Positions 1 through 5,653 of a DNA stretch of 5,653 nucleotides are shown here, piece after piece. Numbering within the stretch: position 1 is the stretch's first letter; every line of letters starts with the position of its first letter. This stretch comes from an uncultured Lachnospiraceae bacterium (GTDB lineage: Bacteria; Bacillota; Clostridia; Lachnospirales; Lachnospiraceae), in the NCBI GenBank assembly GCA_910585395.1, contig CAJUCK010000010.1, positions 33,039 through 38,691 of the forward strand, in the 5' to 3' direction. The notes beneath the pieces are model-generated. The model searched no databases, was not told the DNA's origin, and saw only the letters and a list, made by a program, of their open reading frames with translations. Both the position numbers and the translations under genes were made by a program.

Positions 1-1846
1 CCAGCTTTGCATCCAGAAACGCCTGCCAGGAACCTGGTGTATAATAAGACTGCACTCGTTTGGGTTCAAGCTCTAACGCTTTCTCTAGTGCGCTCCAGTC
101 AAGTTTTTCCCCAATCTCAATGCTCTCAGGATAAAGAACCACATCATCCATATAGACTGTATTAACCTGACTGCACAAAGCAATGCTCAGCTTATCATAA
201 TTGTCTGTGGTAAATGCTGCCGTGAACTTATACCACCCCTTCTCATCCGGCTGTACATCACTGCTGATAGTTGTGGGCTTTAATACTTTAAGATCACTGC
301 CCCCAGCATATTTTTTGTGATGCTTTGCCTCCATTCCAACCTTTGTGATATCATTTCCATCTGGACAATAGAACCATGCTTCCAGAACATATTTGGTATT
401 CTTAATAACCGGAATATCTCCTATTTCAGAAAATGAATCAGAATCCCCTCCTTTTACAACTTTAAGGCTCTTCTCTCCTGTATGGCTCTGTTCTGCAGAT
501 ATCTCTTTTTTAACGTCCTCTGGCCAGTTACCCCAGCTACAGGCTTCTGATTCAAAACCTGCATTGTCCTGATTACTTATAAAGTCCTTTAAAACGCTGT
601 CCTCTGCTGATCCTATCTGGATGGAATCTGTCTTTGTCATATTGCGAATAGTTTCTTCCAGTTTCGCAGTTACGCCATCTACTGTTTTTTGGAGAGCCGC
701 AGAATTATCCAGTACATCTTTCGCGCTGTCTCTGACCTCTGCCATAGGCTTCCAGGTGGAGGCGGTAAAATCCTGTTCTTTGTATTCTTTCGCCTGGCTG
801 TATACAGCCTGCAGGTAATCTTTATCTGTTACCACTGGCTCTGGCTTGTAAGTGCCTTGCCCCTGATATTCAAAGGCTCCGATATCTACTTTGCCAGTGC
901 CCGCATGGGGAACCGCGCTGCCATTGTAATCCTTGTTCTCCAGCGTAATGTGGGTCTTCACCAATTCACTTTCCACTGCTGGAACAGATTCTTCCGGCAC
1001 TGCTTTTAATGCCGTTCCTGCATCAATACAAGGAGAATCCTCTTTTAATTCCATCCCTGCCGCAGAACCAATGATAACCTTCCCTTTTGCCGCATCAAAC
1101 GTGCCGTCTGTCCTGTTTTCTACATCTGCAAATCCTGGATCAGCAGCCACCACATGAAAATCTTCGTCAAATGGATATGCGTTTTCGCCGCCTCCCCATA
1201 CACAGTTGCTGTCATAGTGGATTCCTTCATTGTTGACAAAGGTTTTTGTTTTACCATAGAAAATATTATTGTAAATATCTGTTCCGCTGGTGGGGGGTGT
1301 TCCCCAGCTTCCCTGTTCTACTGCATTGACTTTGTAATCATGATCCCAGTAAATCGTATTGTTATACACTTGATGCCCGATACTTCCCTTTTCTCCTACA
1401 CGAATGATACGGGAACCGTTAAACAAACCATCGTTGATGCTGACATTGTAGCGGACAACAGAATTTACCGTATAGTAGGGGCCTGGACATGCCATCCAAA
1501 AGCCTCCCTTATTGTCATGGCTGTAATTATACTGATACATGACATTCTGATTTCCATAGTCACAGTCAAACGCCATGCCGTCCTGGGTACTGGCAGTATA
1601 GGCTGCCTCATTGTGCTGCATTGTTACATTGTTGCAGTCCCACATCCAGATTGCTGCGTGAGCTGGGTTCCGGCTGTAATCCCAATCCTCACTTGCACAT
1701 TTTGTCACCAGATTATACTCTGCCACGCCGCCGTCCGCATTGATCAGTACAATACCGTCGCCTGCCACGTCGTTGACGTAATTGTGTGTAACAGAGACAT
1801 TGGGCCAGCCTACCCATTTCTTATCTCCAGCCTGCTGGCTGTCTTT
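1..1846 (-). CDS. Continuation of the beta-helix protein in the -1 frame: helix, FIVAR, CBM4/9-like, FIVAR; 3'-partial
   Basis: The reverse strand read in the frame ending at base 2 is open for about 615 codons from the A-run to the window edge and continues the upstream protein (residues 276-890 if the frames are joined). Seen: remaining coils (VSVTHNYVNDVAGDGIVLI, VTMQHNEAAYT, DGMAFDCDYGNQNVMYQ, YNYSHDNKGGF, HQVYNNTIYW, TDIYNNIFYG); at about 500-602 the usual beta-helix tail (DPGFAD, SPCIDAGT, KVDIGAFEY); at 616-680 a FIVAR module (FTASTWKPM); at 700-848 a jelly-roll domain like CBM4/9 (NAGFESEACSWGNW, HTGEKSLKV, KYVLEAWFY, VYMDDVVLY); and from 858 the start of another FIVAR module (YYTPGSWQAF), cut by the edge. 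No in-frame start with a ribosome site follows the upstream stop, so this part is made only if the frameshift is bypassed or is a sequence error. The acidic cluster D364, D369, D371 with H385 and D386 is a plausible active site; this is inference. The rest of the gene lies beyond the left edge. Confidence 0.8.
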
Positions 1847-2208
1847 TCCGCCCAGCAGCTCTCCATGTAAATTGCCTCATGGCAGACCTTCTCCACTTTA
1901 TTTCCAGTAATCTGAAGGTCTGTGTAATAAGACTCCGTGCTGCCTCCTGTGACAAGCGCCATAATGCCTCCGGAACCTTTTTTGTCCCCTTCTGAGCCAT
2001 TCGTGGACATATAACCATTGACATCATGCACATAATTATTGCGGATCACAACACCGGGAAGATTCCCTGCATCACAGTTCTCTACCAAAATGCCGGTAAG
2101 CATATATTTGCTCTGATCAAATTTTACCTCATCGCTGGTTTCACCCATCAGGTCTTCTGCATCATTCTCCCAGTTGGTAACTTCCAGATTTTCAATGGTA
2201 ATGTATTT
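1262..2208 (-). repeat. Parallel beta-helix coil repeats (protein level)
   Basis: About ten degenerate coils of roughly 20-30 residues recur here, each with a hydrophobic-x-hydrophobic strand followed by an Asn-rich turn: ITIENLEVTNW, VVIRNNYVHDV, LQITGNKVEKV, VSVTHNYVNDV, VAEYNLVTK, VTMQHNEAA, VMYQYNYSHD, SVVRYNVSIND, HQVYNNTIYW, IYNNIFYG. The Asn positions suggest an internal asparagine ladder. The series runs across the frameshift without a gap, which shows that both frames belong to one protein. There is no obvious repetition at the DNA level. Confidence 0.75.
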
Positions 2209-2670
2209 GGAATTTTTAACATGGACAACAGCCACATCTTCTTTCTTCAATTTGCTTCTGTCTGTCAGCCAGGAGCTGCCTTTTCCATTGATGACGGGAT
2301 TTTTCCCGTCACCATACTTTCCAAGAATTACTGGGTTGCCTTCTGCGCCTTCCGCACCTGTAATTTCCAATTTTTCATCATTCCAGGTACAGCCTGCTTT
2401 CAGAAGAATTTTATCTCCAGCTGTAAACTTTCTGTCTTTCAGATTTGCAAAACTTTTCCACGCTGTATTTTCCGATGTGCCGCCATTGCCATCATTTCCG
2501 TCAGCGGCGTCAATATAATAAGTTACTGCTGCCTGAGGATCTCCGCTTGCGGCTCTTACTATTCCCATTCCGGTCTCTTTTTCTGCCACTGTTCCAGAAA
2601 AACTAACACTTCCCACGGTCAGTGCAGCCGCCAGAAACAGGGACAATCCCGATTTCCATTTCCTTCTCAT
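1810..2670 (-). CDS. Secreted parallel beta-helix protein, N-terminal part up to a frameshift stop
   Basis: First part of a secreted right-handed beta-helix protein, the fold of pectate lyases and several glycoside hydrolase families. The ATG at 2668-2670 is preferred because AGGAG lies 7 bases upstream. An in-frame GTG at 2698-2700 would add 10 residues but has no well-placed ribosome site. Numbered from the ATG, residues 1-29 are a signal peptide (RRKWK, then a hydrophobic stretch, possible cleavage after TVA or after VRAA). Residues 50-100 are the usual cap of such proteins (YYIDAADGNDGN, AWKSF, GDKILLKAG). Helix coils follow: ITIENLEVTNW, VVIRNNYVHDV, LQITGNKVEKV. The true reading is lost near residue 276 (WAEK): this frame then runs through about 10 unrelated residues to TAG at 1810-1812, in the middle of the helix. 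The protein continues in the -1 frame to the left edge. The stop of the GH43 gene is 10 bases upstream, which suggests co-expression. Exact enzyme family and substrate are not recognised; a polysaccharide lyase or glycoside hydrolase acting with the GH43 enzyme is inferred. Confidence 0.85.
   Translation of the reverse strand: MRRKWKSGLSLFLAAALTVGSVSFSGTVAEKETGMGIVRAASGDPQAAVTYYIDAADGNDGNGGTSENTAWKSFANLKDRKFTAGDKILLKAGCTWNDEKLEITGAEGAEGNPVILGKYGDGKNPVINGKGSSWLTDRSKLKKEDVAVVHVKNSKYITIENLEVTNWENDAEDLMGETSDEVKFDQSKYMLTGILVENCDAGNLPGVVIRNNYVHDVNGYMSTNGSEGDKKGSGGIMALVTGGSTESYYTDLQITGNKVEKVCHEAIYMESCWAEKTASRLEIRNG
1841..1849 (-). other. Frameshift point in the beta-helix gene (A-run)
   Basis: On the minus strand the bases here read GGAAAAGAC. 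The upstream frame reads GAA AAG ACA and reaches TAG at 1810-1812. Shifting back one base gives AAA GAC and continues the beta-helix without a stop. The -1 frame is closed upstream by TGA at 1877-1879, so the shift must lie between there and 1810; the A-run at 1844-1847 is the simplest place. Either one A is missing (mutation or sequencing error), or the ribosome slips on A AAG. Confidence 0.7.
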
Positions 2671-2677
2671 ACGCACA

Positions 2678-2682
2678 CTCCT
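2678..2682 (-). promoter_or_regulatory. Shine-Dalgarno site deciding the start of the beta-helix gene
   Basis: The minus strand reads TAGGAG, then TGTGCGT, then ATG. AGGAG is 7 bases from the ATG at 2668-2670, and its first two bases belong to the TAG stop of the upstream GH43 gene. This supports the ATG over the GTG at 2698-2700. Ribosomes ending the first gene would terminate on the ribosome site of the second, consistent with translational coupling. Confidence 0.75.
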
Positions 2683-5653
2683 ATTTCTTAATCTTTCCAC
2701 TTAATTTTATCTTGCTCCAATCACCGCGAATAGTTGTCGTCTTTCCATTTACCTTCGTTGTCTTGTATGCACGGACACGAACATAATATTTTTTGCCCTT
2801 CTTAAGTTTCTTAAAAGTTGTGGAGGTTGTTCCTGCCTTCTTTATCGTTTTCTTTGCTGCAATTTTCTTAAAGTTCTTCTTTAAGGAACATTGTATCTCA
2901 TAACCAGATGCCTGACTGTCCTTCTTCCACTTTACGGTCAGCTTTGTTCCCTTAACAGGTTTCGCACTGCTGACAACCGCTTTCTTTGGTTTTACTGTGA
3001 CTGTGACTGTGGCAGTACTTTCTTTATACCACTTAGCAGCAGAAGCTGTAATGGTAATGGTACAGACACCCGTTCCCTGAATGGTTACTCTGCCTGCTGC
3101 GTCCACAGATGCCACTTTGGGATCAGAGGTCTGGTAACTGAGCCTGCCATTGCCGACAGTTATTCTGGCATTTAAGTCAAATGCTTTGTCCCCATAGATT
3201 TTCGTATAGGCGCTGGTATGGCTGATTACCTGGCTCTTGGGACCGCTCTTGTCTTTCAGTTCCAATACAGACACTGCATCCTTCAATGCTTTTAATCCAT
3301 CCTCTGCTTCTTCTTCGGTCAGATTTTCTATGGTTTCAAGCTCTTTTGTTTCTTTTAATATGACTTCATAAATGTTCCAGCTTTCCTCTGTGTAATAGCT
3401 CTTGTCAGCCTCATCCACACTGCTGGCAGCGATTTTTTCTTTCAGATAATCCAGAATCGTCTTTAATTGATTCAGTGCATTTTTCAGTTTTACCTCTGCT
3501 TCATCCACTGCTGACTGATTTGCTGAAATATTCTGCTGTACGTTCTTTACTTCTTTATAGATCTTATCAAAAGCATCCCAGCTTGCAGCAGTATACTTTT
3601 CCTGTTCTCTCTCTGATGCCTGGGTAATCAGCTGATAGAGGTCTTTCTTGTCAGCATTTCTCTTAAACACGTTATCTTCCAACGACCAGTTGGAATAACG
3701 TCTGACTGCCATCTTGTTTCCATTCTGGAATTCTACAGGAAGCCATACATATCTGGAATCTCTCAATGCATTGCCTTTATCTGGATTGCTCCAGCGGTCA
3801 CCCATATAGATAAACTTGCCGTTTGCAGCGTCTACCGGGAAGATACAGGTACTCTGAGTATCGTAAGTAGTGCCAGAGCCATTATCTGGACAAGGATCAC
3901 CCATAACTGTCCAAGGACCCAGCGGATGGTCTGCCACTGCATACTGTGCCTGGTTGGGCGCCCAGCCGGTGCATCCGGAAGTCATCATATAATACTTGCC
4001 GTTATATTTAAACATTGCCGGAGCTTCTCTGGAAGAATTGATAAAGTTTCTGGTAAAGTCCACTCCTTCCTCCGCCTCTTCCTGGTTCTTTGCCACGTTG
4101 GTGTACTCATCATTCAGCCTTGCGATATACATGGTCTGGTTACCGTCAGAGGAATACATTACATATGCAGATCCGTCATCATCCTTAAATAAGTTCATAT
4201 CACGCACATGGCCGCCCTCAGAATCGAATCCATGATCTGCGTCTTCATTGGTATTCAGCAGATAGCTTCCCAGCAGTTTATATGGTCCTGTCGGGCTGTC
4301 TGCGACTGCCACACCTGCTTTTGCCTTGGCATAATTGCCTCCGGCGGACTCCGCAAAAGGATCCTGGCCGTCTGCATGGAACCAGATCACATATTTTCCG
4401 GTCTTGTCATTGTAAAGCATCTTGGGACGCTCGATGACACATCCCTCTTCCGAATTCTCCCCCTGCCAGATGTCTGTAAAGATTGCTTTTTTCTCAGCTT
4501 CTGTCTTTAAATCGCCGTACAAATCTGTAAAATATTCATCTGTCTGGAATTCTTCATAAGTTTTTGCTGTCTTTAAGACCACACCTTCGTCCTGCCAGTT
4601 ATACAAATCTTCTGAGGTATACATATGAATTCCCGGACAAGGACGGTAATCATTGGTCTTATCTTCGCCAATCCAGTACCATTTTGTCTTGCCATTTACT
4701 GTGAGCTGCTGAATCTGTCCGCCGTGCGCCTGAATAATTTTGCCATTCGTATCACGGATCACTGCGCCGTCTGCACCAGAGAAGGAACTGTAATTGATAA
4801 TTTCCTCCAATCCCAGATAAGCTTCCGCCAGCTTCTTGCGCGCTTTATTTTTGGCCGCTTCATCTTTGGCTTCTTCTGCCGCTTTCATTGCCGCGTTCAT
4901 CGCTGCAGTACTGGAAGCAGAATATTTGTGCCCTTCTGTCTTTTCTTTATAAAATGCCACCCACTGCTCCAGGCTTTCTGGAACTTCGATTACAGGAATT
5001 TCTGCGCCGGCTTTCAGACGGTACAGTTTAATTTCTGCAATATTACAGTTTGCATTGGGGTCTCCTTCTGGCACTGCGTATTTGATATAACGGTATGTCG
5101 TATTTTCAGATTTGAAAGCAGTCGCGTAAGCGTTGGTGCATCTGCCGGCTTCAGGCATGTCTGAAATGGTATACAGCAGCGTCCAGCTTTCCCCGTCGTT
5201 TGAGCCATAGAAAGAGGCGCCGACACATCGGTCTGCAAAACTTTCTCTGGGGGCATATGCCACTGCCACAATCTTTTCCTGGCTGCCCATGTCAATTTTC
5301 ACCCAGCCATCATTTACACCATCGAAAAACGTACCGCAATCTCCATCCACTACGTTTGACGGCACATTATCTGTACTATTATTCCATGGTTTGCTTCCGG
5401 TAACCATAGCTTTTGTAAGCGGAATTTCTTCCATGTTCTGCTGAATAAATGAATCATTCTGTTTCTGAAGTTCCTGACAGATGCTGTCCTCTGCAGGCGC
5501 ATAATCCTGGTCAGCGTCGTAATCCTCCACACCTTCAATGATAAAAGTGGTAATAGAGTTTGCTTTCATATCAACGGTTATGGATTTGCTGCCCGCATCT
5601 GCCTCTGTATTGACAGTGCTGGAAACATCTTTCCACTTCTCACCGTTTTCCAT
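2681..5653 (-). CDS. Multimodular secreted GH43_24-like exo-beta-1,3-galactanase, 5'-partial
   Basis: Predicted extracellular enzyme that removes galactose from the beta-1,3-galactan backbone of type II arabinogalactan. Seen along 990 visible residues: 1-42, end of a beta-sandwich (NSITTFIIEG) resembling the C-terminus of GH30 enzymes; about 71-213, F5/8C or CBM32-like domain (NVVDGD, GWVKIDMG, YRYIKY, CNIAEIKLY); 228-287, alanine-rich helical linker, perhaps a degenerate FIVAR; about 291-655, GH43 propeller with DTNGKIIQAHGG and YWIGEDK; 672-732 and 733-797, FIVAR modules; 811-887, Big_2 Ig-like domain; 892-990, lysine-rich Fn3. Likely active-site residues are E408 (IERPK), E543 (SREAPAM) and Q600 (YDTQST). 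Known for the family: subfamily 24 uses Glu as acid and Gln in place of the usual Asp base, which this set fits. The ATG at the very edge lies inside a domain, so the true start, signal peptide and probably another catalytic module lie upstream. The stop is TAG at 2681-2683. No LPXTG anchor is present. The GH43 call is strong; the substrate is inferred from subfamily resemblance, and the GH30 link is tentative. Confidence 0.9.
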   Translation of the reverse strand: MENGEKWKDVSSTVNTEADAGSKSITVDMKANSITTFIIEGVEDYDADQDYAPAEDSICQELQKQNDSFIQQNMEEIPLTKAMVTGSKPWNNSTDNVPSNVVDGDCGTFFDGVNDGWVKIDMGSQEKIVAVAYAPRESFADRCVGASFYGSNDGESWTLLYTISDMPEAGRCTNAYATAFKSENTTYRYIKYAVPEGDPNANCNIAEIKLYRLKAGAEIPVIEVPESLEQWVAFYKEKTEGHKYSASSTAAMNAAMKAAEEAKDEAAKNKARKKLAEAYLGLEEIINYSSFSGADGAVIRDTNGKIIQAHGGQIQQLTVNGKTKWYWIGEDKTNDYRPCPGIHMYTSEDLYNWQDEGVVLKTAKTYEEFQTDEYFTDLYGDLKTEAEKKAIFTDIWQGENSEEGCVIERPKMLYNDKTGKYVIWFHADGQDPFAESAGGNYAKAKAGVAVADSPTGPYKLLGSYLLNTNEDADHGFDSEGGHVRDMNLFKDDDGSAYVMYSSDGNQTMYIARLNDEYTNVAKNQEEAEEGVDFTRNFINSSREAPAMFKYNGKYYMMTSGCTGWAPNQAQYAVADHPLGPWTVMGDPCPDNGSGTTYDTQSTCIFPVDAANGKFIYMGDRWSNPDKGNALRDSRYVWLPVEFQNGNKMAVRRYSNWSLEDNVFKRNADKKDLYQLITQASEREQEKYTAASWDAFDKIYKEVKNVQQNISANQSAVDEAEVKLKNALNQLKTILDYLKEKIAASSVDEADKSYYTEESWNIYEVILKETKELETIENLTEEEAEDGLKALKDAVSVLELKDKSGPKSQVISHTSAYTKIYGDKAFDLNARITVGNGRLSYQTSDPKVASVDAAGRVTIQGTGVCTITITASAAKWYKESTATVTVTVKPKKAVVSSAKPVKGTKLTVKWKKDSQASGYEIQCSLKKNFKKIAAKKTIKKAGTTSTTFKKLKKGKKYYVRVRAYKTTKVNGKTTTIRGDWSKIKLSGKIKK
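3263..3640 (-). repeat. Tandem FIVAR modules in the GH43 protein
   Basis: Two adjacent helical modules of about 60-65 residues (672-732 and 733-797) share the pattern Tyr-Thr-x-x-Ser-Trp: YTAASWDAFDKIYKEV and YYTEESWNIYEVILKET. Each ends in a Leu/Ala-rich helix (VKLKNALNQL; GLKALKDAVSVL). FIVAR modules are known as spacers or sugar-binding modules in Gram-positive surface proteins. Here they separate the catalytic domain from the Ig-like and Fn3 tail. Confidence 0.75.

Noticed and set aside
621..1157. Overlapping short plus-strand frames of 65, 106 and 74 codons
   Set aside because: They overlap one another and lie opposite the open minus-strand frame encoding the beta-helix tail and FIVAR module.
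1810..1850. Programmed frameshift of the insertion-sequence type
   Set aside because: A AAG is present, but there is no canonical heptamer, no strong downstream structure and no transposase; kept only as an alternative to a simple indel.
1154..1870. A 238-codon plus-strand open frame
   Set aside because: It lies opposite the beta-helix coding region, its translation has no recognisable domain, and the minus-strand reading shows clear conserved motifs. It is a shadow frame.
2026..2691. A 221-codon plus-strand open frame
   Set aside because: It is antisense to the signal peptide and N-terminal beta-helix region; the translation is Cys/Phe/Ile-rich and domain-free, typical of an antisense shadow.
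2994..3011. Short ACTGTG tandem repeat
   Set aside because: Three copies encode the alternating Thr-Val strand at the end of the Ig-like domain; explained by protein sequence rather than by a DNA element.
4625..5164. A 179-codon plus-strand open frame
   Set aside because: It is antisense to the GH43 and discoidin-like domains, with a Phe/Cys-rich translation and no domain; not a gene.

Overview
The window holds the minus-strand tail of one large secreted carbohydrate-active enzyme gene and most of a second one directly downstream. Both read right to left. Moderate GC content, a Gram-positive style signal peptide with an AGGAG ribosome site, repeated FIVAR modules, and a very lysine-rich C-terminal Fn3 domain suggest a gut Clostridia of the Lachnospiraceae type. 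This is an inference from style, not from a marker gene.

Layout. (1) 5653 to 2681, minus: the C-terminal 990 residues of a multimodular enzyme whose 5' end lies beyond the right edge. In order it carries the tail of a beta-sandwich (possibly from a GH30-type module), a discoidin/F5-8C (CBM32-like) domain, a helical linker, a GH43 subfamily 24-like exo-beta-1,3-galactanase domain with a recognisable Glu/Glu/Gln active-site set, two FIVAR modules, a bacterial Ig-like domain and a basic Fn3 domain. (2) 2670 to the left edge, minus: a secreted right-handed parallel beta-helix protein followed by a FIVAR module, a CBM4/9-like jelly-roll domain and the start of a second FIVAR module. It runs off the left edge. 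This second gene is interrupted by one -1 frameshift at a short A-run (1844-1847). The first frame stops at 1810, while the -1 frame continues the same fold with no stop for over 1.8 kb to the window edge.

The genes are 10 bases apart, counted from the TAG of the first to the preferred ATG of the second. The ribosome site of the second overlaps the stop codon of the first, so they look like a translationally coupled operon. The GH43_24-like domain points to extracellular attack on type II arabinogalactan (beta-1,3-galactan backbone), and the beta-helix protein is a candidate partner enzyme of unassigned family. No RNA gene, mobile element, CRISPR array, promoter or terminator was found. The window is essentially all coding on the minus strand, and no gene-free stretch exceeds 300 bases.
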